Shown here: piece after piece, positions 35,667 through 46,200 of the stretch
How positions within the stretch are numbered: the first letter of the stretch is position 1
Layout of the letters: every line of letters starts with the position of its first letter
Translations under genes and position numbers: made by a program
The notes under the pieces: generated by a model
Told to the model about the DNA's origin: nothing
The model's input: the letters and a program-made list of their open reading frames with translations, nothing else
Databases searched by the model: none
Source of the DNA: an uncultured Flavobacteriaceae bacterium
Lineage (GTDB): Bacteria; Bacteroidota; Bacteroidia; Flavobacteriales; Flavobacteriaceae
DNA length: 64,000 nt
Assembly (NCBI GenBank): GCA_947504035.1
Contig: CANNGA010000009.1
Coordinates: forward strand, 62,001-126,000
Direction of reading: 5' to 3'

Positions 35667-37907
35667 ATGGCATGTAATATTAAATCCCATACTATCTTAA
35701 AAAAAGCACCCTATTCTGATGTAAAGAGAAAGGTTGATGATTTACTAAAAATCATGACTCTAAAAGAGAAAATAGGTCAGATGAATCAGTATAACGGTTT
35801 TTGGGATGTAACGGGGCCAGTACCTTCTAAGGGTAGTGAAGAGCGGAAATATGAAGATATAAAAGCGGGTTTGGTAGGAGCTATGCTTTCTGTTCGAGGA
35901 GCGAAAGAGGTAAGGGCTGTACAGCGAATAGCTGTAGAAGATACCCGATTAGGGATTCCTCTAATTATAGGATTTGATGTGATACATGGATATAAAACGA
36001 TAAGTCCTATTCCTTTAGCTGAAGCTGCGAGTTGGGATTTAGAAGCTATAAAGCGGTCGGCTCAAGTGGCTGCAGCAGAGGCAGCGGCTGTGGGGATCAA
36101 TTGGACGTTTGGGCCTATGGTAGATATTTCTAGAGATCCTCGATGGGGCCGTGTCATGGAAGGTGCTGGTGAAGATCCCTATTTAGGGTGCGAAATAGCA
36201 CGTGCAAGAGTAGAAGGGTTTCAAGGTGATGATTTGTCTCAGACGGATACTATTGCCGCTTGTGCGAAGCATTTTGCTGCTTATGGTTTTTCAGAATCGG
36301 GGAAAGAATACAATACGGTAGATGTAGGGACTGTGACCTTGCATAATATGATATTGCCACCATTTAAAGCCGCGGTAGAAGCTGGTGTAAAAACGTTTAT
36401 GAATGCTTTTAACGATCTTAATGGCGTTCCAGCAACAGGGCATGAGTTTTTATTACGAGACGTATTAAAAGGCCAATGGGGCTTTGAGGGTTTCGTAGTG
36501 TCTGATTGGGCGTCAATAAAAGAAATGGTGGTTTGGGGACATGCCGAGAATGATAGAGATGCGGCGCGTTTGGCTGCTACTGCGGGAACAGATATGGATA
36601 TGGAGTCTTATGCGTTTGTAGCAGAACTAGAACGTTTGGTTTTAGATGGTGTTGTTGATGAAGCGCTTATAGACGATGCTGTTAGACGAATTTTAACGGT
36701 GAAATATGAACTGGGGCTTTTTGATGATCCTTACAGGTATTGTGATGAAATACGAGAGAAAGCAGTTGTAAATTGTAAAGCACATCATGATGCTGTTTTA
36801 GATATGGCCAAGAAGTCTATAGTACTTCTAAAAAATGAGGATAGCATATTGCCACTAAAGAAAGAAGGACGAAAGGTTGCGCTTATCGGTGGTTTGGCAG
36901 CTGATAAAAATAGTGTTTTAGGAAGTTGGAGAATAGCTTCCGATGACCATACAGGGGTTTCTGTATTGGAAGGTATGAAGCGTTACACAGGGAATACACT
37001 TGTTTACGAAAAGGGGGCAGATGTTACTTTAGGAGAGCCGCGTTTTATAGAAGAACTTAAAATTAATACGACAGATAAAAGCGGTTTTAAGGCTGCTGTT
37101 GCTACTGCTAAAACAGCAGATGTTGTTGTTATGGTTTTGGGAGAGCATGGATTTCAATCTGGGGAAGCCCGAAGTCGTGTCGATTTAGGGCTTCCAGGAG
37201 TGCAGCAAGAGTTGTTAGAAGCGGTTTATAGCGTAAATACAAATATCGTACTGGTTTTAACAAATGGCCGTCCGCTAACCATACCTTGGGCCGCTAAGCA
37301 TATTCCTGCCATTGTCGAGACATGGCAATTGGGCTCGCAAGCGGGCCATGCTGTAGCAGAGGTGCTATATGGAGATTACAATCCAAGTGGGAAGTTGCCT
37401 ATGACTTTCCCTAAAGACGTGGGGCAGATCCCGATATATTACAACCACAAGCGTACAGGTAGGCCTGTTAATGTTGCAAAGAACGTGTTTTGGTCACATT
37501 ACAGTGATGTCGATACGTTGCCATTATATCCATTTGGATATGGATTAAGCTATACGTCTTTTCATTATGAGAACTTATGGATGAATAAAGACGAATATAC
37601 TTTAGGAGAGCCCATACATATTTCTATAGATGTGACCAACACAGGTAAGGTAAAAGGTAAAGAGGTGGTGCAATTGTATATCCATGATGTGTTTTCAAGT
37701 CTTATTCGACCTGTTAAAGAATTAAAAGGATTTCAACTTATAGCATTCGAAAGTCAAGAAACCAAAACGGTGCGTTTTACACTAGAGCAAGACGATTTAG
37801 GATTTTATGACGCCGAAGGGAATTACAGTGTAGAATTGGGAGATTTTAAAGTCTATATTGGAGGGGATTCCACTACTAATTTATATGCAACATTTACATT
37901 GGTTTAA
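35667..37907 (+). CDS. GH3 beta-glycosidase without a visible signal peptide
   Basis: A 746-residue glycoside hydrolase family 3 enzyme. The TIM-barrel domain contains FGPMVDISRDPRWGRVMEGAGEDP and the nucleophile in FVVSDW (Asp 280). A C-terminal alpha/beta sandwich domain is followed by a fibronectin-III-like domain (SIDVTNTGKVKGKEVVQLYI). Bacterial homologues such as BglX are periplasmic, but this one begins MACNIKSHTILKK with no hydrophobic leader, so it is probably cytoplasmic. It would cleave disaccharides or short oligosaccharides delivered by the symporter encoded downstream. Substrate stereochemistry beyond beta-linked is not readable here. Confidence 0.93.
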   Translation: MACNIKSHTILKKAPYSDVKRKVDDLLKIMTLKEKIGQMNQYNGFWDVTGPVPSKGSEERKYEDIKAGLVGAMLSVRGAKEVRAVQRIAVEDTRLGIPLIIGFDVIHGYKTISPIPLAEAASWDLEAIKRSAQVAAAEAAAVGINWTFGPMVDISRDPRWGRVMEGAGEDPYLGCEIARARVEGFQGDDLSQTDTIAACAKHFAAYGFSESGKEYNTVDVGTVTLHNMILPPFKAAVEAGVKTFMNAFNDLNGVPATGHEFLLRDVLKGQWGFEGFVVSDWASIKEMVVWGHAENDRDAARLAATAGTDMDMESYAFVAELERLVLDGVVDEALIDDAVRRILTVKYELGLFDDPYRYCDEIREKAVVNCKAHHDAVLDMAKKSIVLLKNEDSILPLKKEGRKVALIGGLAADKNSVLGSWRIASDDHTGVSVLEGMKRYTGNTLVYEKGADVTLGEPRFIEELKINTTDKSGFKAAVATAKTADVVVMVLGEHGFQSGEARSRVDLGLPGVQQELLEAVYSVNTNIVLVLTNGRPLTIPWAAKHIPAIVETWQLGSQAGHAVAEVLYGDYNPSGKLPMTFPKDVGQIPIYYNHKRTGRPVNVAKNVFWSHYSDVDTLPLYPFGYGLSYTSFHYENLWMNKDEYTLGEPIHISIDVTNTGKVKGKEVVQLYIHDVFSSLIRPVKELKGFQLIAFESQETKTVRFTLEQDDLGFYDAEGNYSVELGDFKVYIGGDSTTNLYATFTLV

Positions 37908-38296
37908 AAGGAGAAATCAGCATATCTTACCATGTTTCTTTTTTAATTAAATACCGCGTTTTTTTTGATGCGAATAGGCATTTTAGGAAATGCTTTTTAG
38001 TTGTATTGTTTTCAGTACTATTGTGATTTAATCTTCAATTAGTCATAGAAAATCTATTACGCCTTTCTGCTGCTGCACATACTAGCGCTACGCTGAAACT
38101 AAGGAAATAGTAGTGTTTATGGCTTTTGAAACTCTCATGACGATGTTCCAGTGCATACTTTGGGTTTAAGCATAAAATGCGCCTTGATGAGTTTACAAGG
38201 TGATGCTTCTTAGCTGTAGATGTATCCTTTTTTGAGTCGAAATTACCACATGATCGATCCGTTATCCAGTGGGTTGCGATACGTTTTATAAGTCTG
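37908..38296. other. intergenic between GH3 and transporter
   Basis: A 389-bp region between convergent genes. I found no open frame of note, no terminator-grade hairpin and no repeat. It may contain decayed sequence, as base composition is a little less AT-rich between 38080 and 38250. Confidence 0.4.
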
Positions 38297-39895
38297 TTAT
38301 TTAGAGGTTCTTCTGTGATGTAATTCCAAAGTGATTTTGTCTAGTGTTTTTTGATTTAGTGGGTAGATGAGCATTAATCCAGCGGCTACAAGTGTTATAA
38401 TGGCGGGAATCCAACTCATTAACATAACCATGCCTTTTGTAGCATGTGTGATCGTGTCTGGATTTAAACCGTTATAGCCAAACATGGAGAGAACTGTCAT
38501 GACGATAAAACCAGCAATGCCTCCACCAAATTTACTTGCAAATGAGCCTGCAGAGTATACCAAACCAGTGGCTCTTCTACCGTTTTTCCATTCAGAGAAA
38601 TCCGCAGCGTCACCTAGCATGACAAAAAACAGGGTTGGGAATATTGCAGAGGCACATTCAGAGAGCATTCCGATGATAAAAATGGCATTGATCTGTTCTG
38701 GCCCACAGAAAAACAACAATGCATTAATAAGCCCAGAGCATAATAGAGCACAAATAAATACATTTCGTTTTCCGAACTTTTTGCTCAAATAGGCGGTGCT
38801 AAAGGCGCCGCCTATAGAAGCTAACATTAGTGCTGTTAAATAGGAAGCGGAGAGCAATTGATTGTTTAAATAGTGCGTGAAATAGTAAATTACTACACCT
38901 TGTTTGATGCAATTATAGGTGTTAAAAAGTAAGCCTATAATAAGTAGAATAAGCCAAGGTTTGTTTGAAAAAAGGTCTTTTAAATCTTGTTTTAAGTTTG
39001 TTTTTTGGTCCTTAGGAGGTTGCACGCGCTCTTTAGTAGCACTAAAGGTAATGAGCATTAAGATGGTAAGTAGGACAGACATGACGTATATTGCGTTTCT
39101 ATAGCCTTTTTTTTGGTCTACAATGGTAATACTGTTTTGAGATAGGTTGGTTTCGCCAGAAACGATAAAGCTATAGCGGAGGCCTTCTTTCATTTGAAAA
39201 CTTTTAGTTGTTGTTGGGCTGTCATTTTTATGTACGTCGTCATTCCAACTAAAGTTTGCGATGCCGTGTTCTGTTTTAATATGTACATGTTCTATGGTTT
39301 TAGATGCCGTAACGTTAACCTCAAAAGTAGACGCCGTTAATTTAGAGATTTCAATTGTTGGAGATGCATTTCCAAAATAGGCTACCAAAAATAAAAGCGC
39401 GCCTTGCACAACCATTCCTCCTGCAAAGGCACCGACCATCCTAAATGAGCCAATACTGGTGCGTTCTTTGTCGTTAGCGGTCATAACTCCCATAAGCGCG
39501 CCGTAAGGAATATTGTTGGCGGTATAGATAAGTGTAAAAAGGATATAAGTGATATAGGCATAAACTATTTTGCCGTTTTCGCTAAGTTCTGGACTTGTAA
39601 ATAATAAAGAGAGTATAACGCCTAGGGGCAAAGCAGTCCATAGAATCCAAGGGCGAAACTTACCGTATTTAGATGTGGTGTGGTCTCCAATAATACCCAT
39701 AATAATATCACTTATACCGTCACTAAATCTTGCCGTTAACACGAGTATTCCAACAGTAGCCGGACTTAAGCCAAACACGTCTGTATAAAAAATAAATAGA
39801 AATGTAGCTACGGCGCGCCATGCGATATTTGCAGCGCCGTCTCCTAAAGCATAACCAATTTTTTCTTTAACTGAAAGTTGTATGTTGCTTGACAT
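38297..39895 (-). CDS. GPH-type sugar:cation symporter with periplasmic insert
   Basis: A 532-residue transporter of the glycoside-pentoside-hexuronide (MelB/XylP-like) family with twelve likely membrane helices. The family marks include an N-terminal KIGYALGDGAANI, DIIMGIIGDHT and the KYGKFRPWI loop. Residues about 178-262, between helix 5 and helix 6, form an extra soluble, beta-rich segment on the periplasmic side that the family does not usually have. It probably imports a mono- or disaccharide from the utilisation locus with Na+ or H+. The gene converges on the GH3 gene and is divergent from the glycosidase lipoprotein gene. Confidence 0.88.
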   Translation of the reverse strand: MSSNIQLSVKEKIGYALGDGAANIAWRAVATFLFIFYTDVFGLSPATVGILVLTARFSDGISDIIMGIIGDHTTSKYGKFRPWILWTALPLGVILSLLFTSPELSENGKIVYAYITYILFTLIYTANNIPYGALMGVMTANDKERTSIGSFRMVGAFAGGMVVQGALLFLVAYFGNASPTIEISKLTASTFEVNVTASKTIEHVHIKTEHGIANFSWNDDVHKNDSPTTTKSFQMKEGLRYSFIVSGETNLSQNSITIVDQKKGYRNAIYVMSVLLTILMLITFSATKERVQPPKDQKTNLKQDLKDLFSNKPWLILLIIGLLFNTYNCIKQGVVIYYFTHYLNNQLLSASYLTALMLASIGGAFSTAYLSKKFGKRNVFICALLCSGLINALLFFCGPEQINAIFIIGMLSECASAIFPTLFFVMLGDAADFSEWKNGRRATGLVYSAGSFASKFGGGIAGFIVMTVLSMFGYNGLNPDTITHATKGMVMLMSWIPAIITLVAAGLMLIYPLNQKTLDKITLELHHRRTSK

Positions 39896-39921
39896 GGTTT
39901 AATTTTTTGTCTTAGTGTGTA

Positions 39922-39934
39922 TTACAAATTGTAA
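39922..39934. promoter_or_regulatory. 13-bp palindrome upstream of the symporter
   Basis: TTACAA-A-TTGTAA is a perfect palindrome 27 bp before the symporter ATG, overlapping a promoter-like element on the minus strand (TACAATTTG). It is a candidate operator for the 409-bp intergenic region shared with the lipoprotein glycosidase gene. Confidence 0.4.
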
Positions 39935-40269
39935 CGTAAATACGGCACATCAAAATACGCTTTACGGAACTTCTTTTTAGGTACTTTTTTTTACAAAACA
40001 AGTATTATTCTGTCATGTTTATGCATTTATTTACTTTAATTAGAGCTGCATTACTATGTGGTGGTAATAATACTGTATAAGGTATAAAATCGAAAGGTAT
40101 TTTAAGGGGCTCTATGTTTTGCGAATTTTTAGTGTTCAGTATTTTTTGTAAGTTTTAATCATAAGTAACGACTAATTATATCTAGCCTATATGTAGTGTG
40201 CCCATTTATCTTGTTATGAGTATGATATGTACCCAGAGAGTGCAGGAGAGTTAGTTCGCTTTTTAGCTA

Positions 40270-40277
40270 TAAATTTG
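40270..40277 (+). promoter_or_regulatory. -7 box for the lipoprotein glycosidase
   Basis: TAAATTTG matches TAnnTTTG, 28 bp before the ATG at 40305. The rest of 39935-40269 shows nothing else I can name. Confidence 0.55.
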
Positions 40278-40304
40278 AATGTTGTTATTTAAAAAAGTAA
40301 AATT

Positions 40305-42023
40305 ATGAAAATTGCTGTATTTGCTAAACAAAGACGATTAGTGATGTCTTTGTTTATTCTCTCGATGCTTATGGTATTTTATGCCTGTAATGATTCTGAA
40401 ACTATTGTAGAAGAAGTTACTGAAGAAGTCGTAGATGAAGAAGTTCCAGAAGAGGAAACTCCAACTGAAGAAGAAGAGGAAGAAGAGGAAGAAGAAGTTT
40501 CGAATATAGACCCAGAGAACTTAGTTGTTGTTAATACCAATGCTATAGTAGGGCCTTTGCAAAACTTTTGGTCTACACGTCCAATTATAAATCAAACGCG
40601 TTTTAGTGGTGCCAATTTTAGAGATAATATCGTAGCGCCTTTAAGAAGTTATGTTAACAATTTTAATATTGTGAGGTCATTAGGAGGACGATTAGATGAC
40701 AGAAATACATTTTTTAGAGGTGTAGATGCATCTGGTAATGTGATTACCGATTTCACAACCTTCCTTAGAGACCTGAGAGGGTTATTTCTTACAGGTGTTA
40801 AGCCGCGAATTGTATTAGATAATGTGCCTTGGGAGATGTCTGGTGAACGTGTAGAGGAACGCTTTGGAAATTCAAAACCACCTTCAGATAATGAAATATG
40901 GCGTCAGTACATCAATGCATTTTTACAAGCATTGATAAGTGAATTTGGTGCTTCAGAGGTAGAAACATGGCGTTTTAGAATAACTACAGAACCTAATCTT
41001 ACTCCAGAGCATTGGTCTGGTACTATTGAGGAGTTTTATACCCATTATGAGATTACTTCAAATGAAGTTTTAAGAGTATTACCAAATGCGAAAGTAGGTC
41101 CAGGGAATTTATTAACAGAAGGTTCTGCAACGTTCACTACAGAGATGATAGATGTTTTTGCAGAGCGAGGGTATCAAATGGATTTTTTTAGTATCTCTTA
41201 CTACGAGCAGTTAGATAGAGGTTTTGTGAAATTTGATGGTATAGTGCCGGAATACAGAAGAGCTTTAAACAGATATCCCCAGTTTGCTAATATACCTTTC
41301 GATATTCAAGAATTTGGAATTCTAAGAGATGAGAACGGTCGTAGAGGTGTAAGTTTAAACGATGGTGGTGAATTGGGCGCAAGTTGGTACGCAACTATCA
41401 TCGATAGAGCTTTAGAGAATAGAATGTCTGAGATTTACGATTGGGGACAAGAGATAGAAGATACTGATGGGTTGCCATCTGGAAGACGAAACGTTACCGA
41501 AATGCTTTTAATGATGGAAAATGGTATGAGGTTACAAGGAGACAGACCTACTGGTGTAGATAATACGAATACGTATGCAGGTGTAATTCCTGTTGCTAAA
41601 GAAGGTAGCATCTTTTTGTTACTATACAATCACCATGCAAGAAGATCTAATAACGATATAAGAACGCTGTTTCCTCAAGTAGAAGGGTCGGATATTGCAG
41701 CGTCTCAAAGTTGGAATATGAACGAATGGACAATCGACGAAGATAACGGTACGTTTTTAAACCAATTGTATGCAGATTTAAGAACGGCGGGTATTCAAGA
41801 GAATACAAGTGGTAGAATATTTGGATCGCGTACTAACGATCGTTTTAATAGCTCATGGACAAGCGTTTTTGAGGCAGATAGAGCTAGATACGAAGCCTTG
41901 TCTCAATTGCCACAAACGATCACAGATTCAATTGTGCCGATATCAGCGGATAACAAAATAAATTTAGAAGTGCCGATGAAAGCGCATAGTGTGAAGTTAA
42001 TTCAATTAACGCCTTCTAATTAA
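40305..42023 (+). CDS. surface lipoprotein glycoside hydrolase, clan GH-A (GH39-like)
   Basis: A 572-residue lipoprotein (YAC lipobox, mature start CNDSET). Residues about 33-66 form an extremely acidic linker (runs of Glu), then a TIM-barrel enzyme. The clan GH-A catalytic pair is visible as FRITTEPN (acid/base Glu 229) and DIQEFGI (nucleophile Glu 336), 107 residues apart and in strand-4/strand-7 context. A beta-rich C-terminal domain follows (SVKLIQL end). The barrel looks most like GH39 and related families acting on xylan, arabinan or marine galactans, but the family call is uncertain. It probably starts substrate breakdown at the cell surface. Confidence 0.8.
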   Translation: MKIAVFAKQRRLVMSLFILSMLMVFYACNDSETIVEEVTEEVVDEEVPEEETPTEEEEEEEEEEVSNIDPENLVVVNTNAIVGPLQNFWSTRPIINQTRFSGANFRDNIVAPLRSYVNNFNIVRSLGGRLDDRNTFFRGVDASGNVITDFTTFLRDLRGLFLTGVKPRIVLDNVPWEMSGERVEERFGNSKPPSDNEIWRQYINAFLQALISEFGASEVETWRFRITTEPNLTPEHWSGTIEEFYTHYEITSNEVLRVLPNAKVGPGNLLTEGSATFTTEMIDVFAERGYQMDFFSISYYEQLDRGFVKFDGIVPEYRRALNRYPQFANIPFDIQEFGILRDENGRRGVSLNDGGELGASWYATIIDRALENRMSEIYDWGQEIEDTDGLPSGRRNVTEMLLMMENGMRLQGDRPTGVDNTNTYAGVIPVAKEGSIFLLLYNHHARRSNNDIRTLFPQVEGSDIAASQSWNMNEWTIDEDNGTFLNQLYADLRTAGIQENTSGRIFGSRTNDRFNSSWTSVFEADRARYEALSQLPQTITDSIVPISADNKINLEVPMKAHSVKLIQLTPSN

Positions 42024-42080
42024 CGATTTAAATTTAAAAGCCTTTATGCCCTAAATAATGTGTTTAGGACATAATAGTAT

Positions 42081-42121
42081 AAAAACTCCAAAGGCTTTAG
42101 ATAGCGTTTGGAGTTTTTTTA
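42081..42121 (+). terminator. rho-independent terminator
   Basis: AAAAACTCCAAAG pairs with GTTTGGAGTTTTTT-like sequence around a loop; seven or more T follow. It ends the glycosidase gene, 58 bp after its stop. Confidence 0.85.
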
Positions 42122-42202
42122 TAGTTATACATGTTCGTTTAATAAAGACTAATGCTACTGTGAAAGGCTTGTGACTTTTGATGTGTTTAAGCTAGAGAAA
42201 AG

Positions 42203-42243
42203 AAAAAGCCACATTATGTACAGTTTACATAATGTGGCTTTAA
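42203..42243. terminator. bidirectional terminator
   Basis: AAAGCCACATTATGTA and TACATAATGTGGCTTT form a perfect 16-bp stem with a 5-base loop and A/T tracts on both sides. It serves the minus-strand TerB-like gene (stop at 42293) and can also stop readthrough from the left. Confidence 0.85.
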
Positions 42244-42292
42244 TTATTTAACACACCTATTTTTTAGTGCAACCTAGAAACGGTGTTGCCTA

Positions 42293-42724
42293 CTAGCGGT
42301 TCATGTTTTTCATTTCGTCTGCAAAATCATCTCTGTCAAGACCTTTTTCCACTAAACATAAGGCTTTGTCTGTGATGTATTTAACATTTTCAGGTGTAAA
42401 ACCTAATCCAACAGCAATTTTGTTTAAAAGTAAATGTTCAGAATCCCCTTTTATAGAATCCACAAAGACCATACGCGCAAGATCGTATAAACGATCTAAA
42501 CGTCTTTCGTAAGATGCTGGAGGATTGATAGGATACGATTTATAATCCTTTAAAATGGATTTATAGTCGTTTTCCCCGATTTCAAGACGACGTGCAAGTC
42601 GATCTAAAAATTCTTGTTCTTCTGGTGAGATTACACAGTCATCCATAGCGACACGAACTATTGCTGCAAAATGACTTTCATTTCGCTTTTTGAAACCACT
42701 ATCAAATAAATCTGAAAACGACAT
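42293..42724 (-). CDS. TerB-like protein
   Basis: A 143-residue helical protein with a TerB-like arrangement: an early helix with HFAAIVRVAMDDCVISPEEQEFLDRLA (acidic cluster typical of the metal-binding region) and a second repeat-like half (LLLNKIAVGLGFTPENVKYITDKAL). TerB proteins bind divalent ions and link to membrane stress responses; exact role unknown. Separate promoter from its neighbours likely (77 bp gap). Confidence 0.8.
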   Translation of the reverse strand: MSFSDLFDSGFKKRNESHFAAIVRVAMDDCVISPEEQEFLDRLARRLEIGENDYKSILKDYKSYPINPPASYERRLDRLYDLARMVFVDSIKGDSEHLLLNKIAVGLGFTPENVKYITDKALCLVEKGLDRDDFADEMKNMNR

Positions 42725-42801
42725 AATATATTTTTTTTAAGTTGCAAAGCTACATCTTTTTTTAAGATTTTAAAACTTGCATTCTAATTTGTGTGCCTGT
42801 T

Positions 42802-43104
42802 TTAAGATTCTTTAACAGCTGCCATTTCATAAAGATCAAAAGCTTCAACAGCACCCTCAGTAGCTTTAGCATAAGCTTCAATATGTTTGCTTTTCATATG
42901 GGCTTGCCACAACGCTCTATTTTCCCAGTTTTCATAAAATAAAAACAGATTGGTATTGCTGTGGTCTTGATGCAAATCATAATTAATGCACCCTTCTTCT
43001 TGAAGTGTAGGCGCAATAAGTTTTAATAGTTCTTGTTTTACCAAATCTCTATGAGAAGCTTTGGCGTGTATTTTGGCAACGATTGTTAAAGGTGTCTGTG
43101 ACAT
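42802..43104 (-). CDS. antibiotic biosynthesis monooxygenase-fold protein (YgiN-like)
   Basis: A 100-residue protein with the ABM dimeric alpha/beta barrel layout: PLTIVAKIHAKAS start, EGCINYDLHQD, FYENWENRALWQAHM and a C-terminal strand. This family includes quinol monooxygenases such as YgiN and haem-degrading enzymes; the residues for a specific substrate are not readable. Cytoplasmic. Divergent from mfd with 143 bp between. Confidence 0.85.
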   Translation of the reverse strand: MSQTPLTIVAKIHAKASHRDLVKQELLKLIAPTLQEEGCINYDLHQDHSNTNLFLFYENWENRALWQAHMKSKHIEAYAKATEGAVEAFDLYEMAAVKES

Positions 43105-43221
43105 ATGTAAAAGATATAGAGTTCAAAAGTACCAATTCTAATACATTATAAATGTGTTTTCTCTATATTTTGTGCGTTTTGAAAATAAATGCAAAGGCAA
43201 GAAAGAATACCTGCGATGTAG

Positions 43222-43229
43222 TATATTTG
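43222..43229 (+). promoter_or_regulatory. -7 box for mfd
   Basis: TATATTTG fits TAnnTTTG. It lies 18 bp before the GTG start, giving a very short leader. Confidence 0.55.
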
Positions 43230-43247
43230 CAATAAAAATTGAATTAG

Positions 43248-46200
43248 GTGCACCACTCCAGTATCTCTCAATCCTATGCGCAGGCTTTGCAATTGCAAAA
43301 GCTTAAGGCTGCTATGGCTCAAAAAGGCGCTAAAGTAGATCTTAAAGGTCTTGTCGCGTCTTCGTTTTCTTTTGTCATTGCTAATGTGTTTGAAACCGAA
43401 CAAACACCTCTTGTCCTAATTTTTGATGATAAGGAAGAAGCAGCACATTATCTCAACGATTTAGAACAGCTTTTAGGAGAGAAAGACGTTTTATTTTACC
43501 CTGGGAGTTATAGGAGGCCTTATGATATTGAAGAAACCGATAATGCGAATGTATTATTGCGAGCAGAGGTTTTAAGTCGGATCAATTCGCAAAAAAAACC
43601 AGCTATTATTGTAACCTATCCAGATGCTTTGTTTGAGCAGGTGGTGACACGAAAAGAGTTAGAGCGTAACACGCTTAAAATAGGCATTGGAGATAAGGTG
43701 TCTATAGACTTTATCAACGAAATGCTGTTTGAATATAAATTTAAACGCGTAGATTTTGTAACAGAACCTGGGGAGTTTTCGGTACGTGGAGGTATTGTAG
43801 ATGTATTTTCATTTTCTAACGATCAGCCATTTCGTATCGAATTTTTTGGAGATGAGGTCGACAGCATGAGAACTTTCGATGTGGCCTCTCAGTTGTCTGT
43901 AAATCAAATTAAGAAAATCAATATTATTCCTAATGTAGCGAATAAATTGATGGAAGAAAAGCGGCAAAGTTTTTTAAAATACATTGCTCAAAAAACAGTA
44001 GTATGTCTTAAAAATGCAGAGGTACTATTTTCCCGAATAGATGATTTTTATGGGAAAGCCGAAGACGCTTTTAAAACACTCTCAGAAACTATAAAGCATG
44101 CCGAACCTCACGAATTGTTCTGTAATTCGACATTGCTTAAAAAACAATTGTTAGATTTTTCTATTATAGAATTTGGAAACGCATCTGTGTTTTCAAAGTT
44201 AGAAGCCTCTGCAACCGAGATTGTTTTTAATACGTCTCCGCAGCCAGCGTTTAATAAACAATTTCAACTTTTAATAGAGGATTTAAACGTCAATTCAGAT
44301 AAAGGCTATACAAATTATATTGCCTGTGTAAGTGAGCAACAGGCCAAACGATTTCATGATATTTTCGATGACGCCAATTTAGACGTTAAAGCGTATCAAA
44401 CGGTTATCTTATCATTGCACCAAGGATTTGTAGATCATGATGCTAAATTGGTATGTTATACCGATCATCAAATTTTTGAACGTTACCATAAGTTTCAATT
44501 AAAAAATGGTTATGCCAAAAAAGAAGCCATTAGTTTAAAAGAACTTACAAACTTAGATATTGGCGATTATGTAACGCATATAGATCATGGTATTGGGCGT
44601 TTTGGTGGGCTTCAAAAAATAGATGTAGAGGGTAAGAAACAAGAAGCTATTAAGTTAATTTATGGCGAACGCGATGTCTTGTACCTTAGCATTCATTCGT
44701 TACATAAAATCACCAAATTTAACGGCAAGGATGGCAAACCTCCTAAGGTATATAAATTGGGAAGTAATGCTTGGAAAGTATTAAAACAGAAAACAAAAGC
44801 CCGTGTTAAGCATGTAGCCTTTAATCTTATAAAACTTTACGCGAAACGTAAAACCCAGAAAGGTTTCCAATACAATCCAGACAGTTACATGCAGCATGAA
44901 TTGGAAGCGTCTTTTATATATGAAGATACACCAGACCAAAGTACGGCTACTGCCGATATTAAAGCCGATATGGAAAGCGAGCGCCCTATGGACAGGCTGG
45001 TTTGTGGTGATGTAGGTTTTGGAAAAACAGAAGTAGCGATAAGAGCGGCCTTTAAAGCTGTTGATAACGGGAAACAGGTGGCTGTTTTAGTGCCTACGAC
45101 GATTTTGGCGTACCAACACGCAAGAACATTTAGAAAACGTTTAGAAGATTTTCCTGTTACCGTAGATTATGTGAATCGTTTTAGAACAGCAAAACAAAAA
45201 CGGGAGACTTTAGAGGGGCTAGCTGAAGGGCAAATAGATATTATTATTGGTACACACCAACTGGTTAACAAGAATGTAACGTTTAAAGATTTAGGCTTGT
45301 TAATAGTTGATGAAGAGCAGAAATTTGGAGTTGCTGTTAAAGAGAAATTAAAGGCTTTAAAAGAGAATGTAGATGTATTAACTTTAACAGCTACGCCCAT
45401 TCCTAGAACCTTGCAATTTAGTCTTATGGCAGCAAGAGACTTGTCGGTAATTACAACGCCACCGCCAAACCGTTACCCAATAGAAAGTCATGTTATTCGG
45501 TTTAGTGAAGAGACCATTCGCGATGCCGTAAGCTATGAAATACAAAGGGGAGGACAGGTGTTTTTTATTCATAACCGTATAGAAAATATTAAGGAAGTTG
45601 CGGGCATGTTACAGCGTTTGGTACCCGATGCTAAAATTGGTATAGGCCATGGCCAAATGGATGGCAAAAAATTAGAAGAACTCATGCTGCAGTTTATGGA
45701 TGGTGGTTTTGATGTTTTGGTAAGTACCACCATTATTGAAAGCGGCTTAGATGTGCCCAACGCTAATACTATTTTTATAAATAATGCGAATAATTTTGGT
45801 TTGAGTGATTTGCACCAAATGCGGGGACGTGTGGGGCGTAGCAATAAAAAAGCATTTTGTTATTTTATTACACCAGAATATTCTGCGATGACTGATGATG
45901 CTAGAAAGCGTATTACTGCCTTAGAGCAATTTACAGAGTTGGGTAGCGGGTTTAATATCGCGATGAAGGATTTAGAGATTCGTGGTGCTGGAGATTTGCT
46001 GGGAGGTGAACAAAGTGGCTTTATGAATGATATAGGTTTTGATACCTACCAAAAAATCTTAAACGAAGCTATAGAAGAATTAAAAGAAAAAGAGTTTAAA
46101 GATTTATATGATGAGGATGAAGAGGCTAAGGTTTATGTTAAAGAGGTTACCATAGATACTGATTTTGAATTGTTATTTCCAGATGATTATGTAAATAATA

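Noticed and set aside
37908-38296. Possible transposase relic between GH3 and symporter
   Set aside because: No frame or inverted ends could be recognised.
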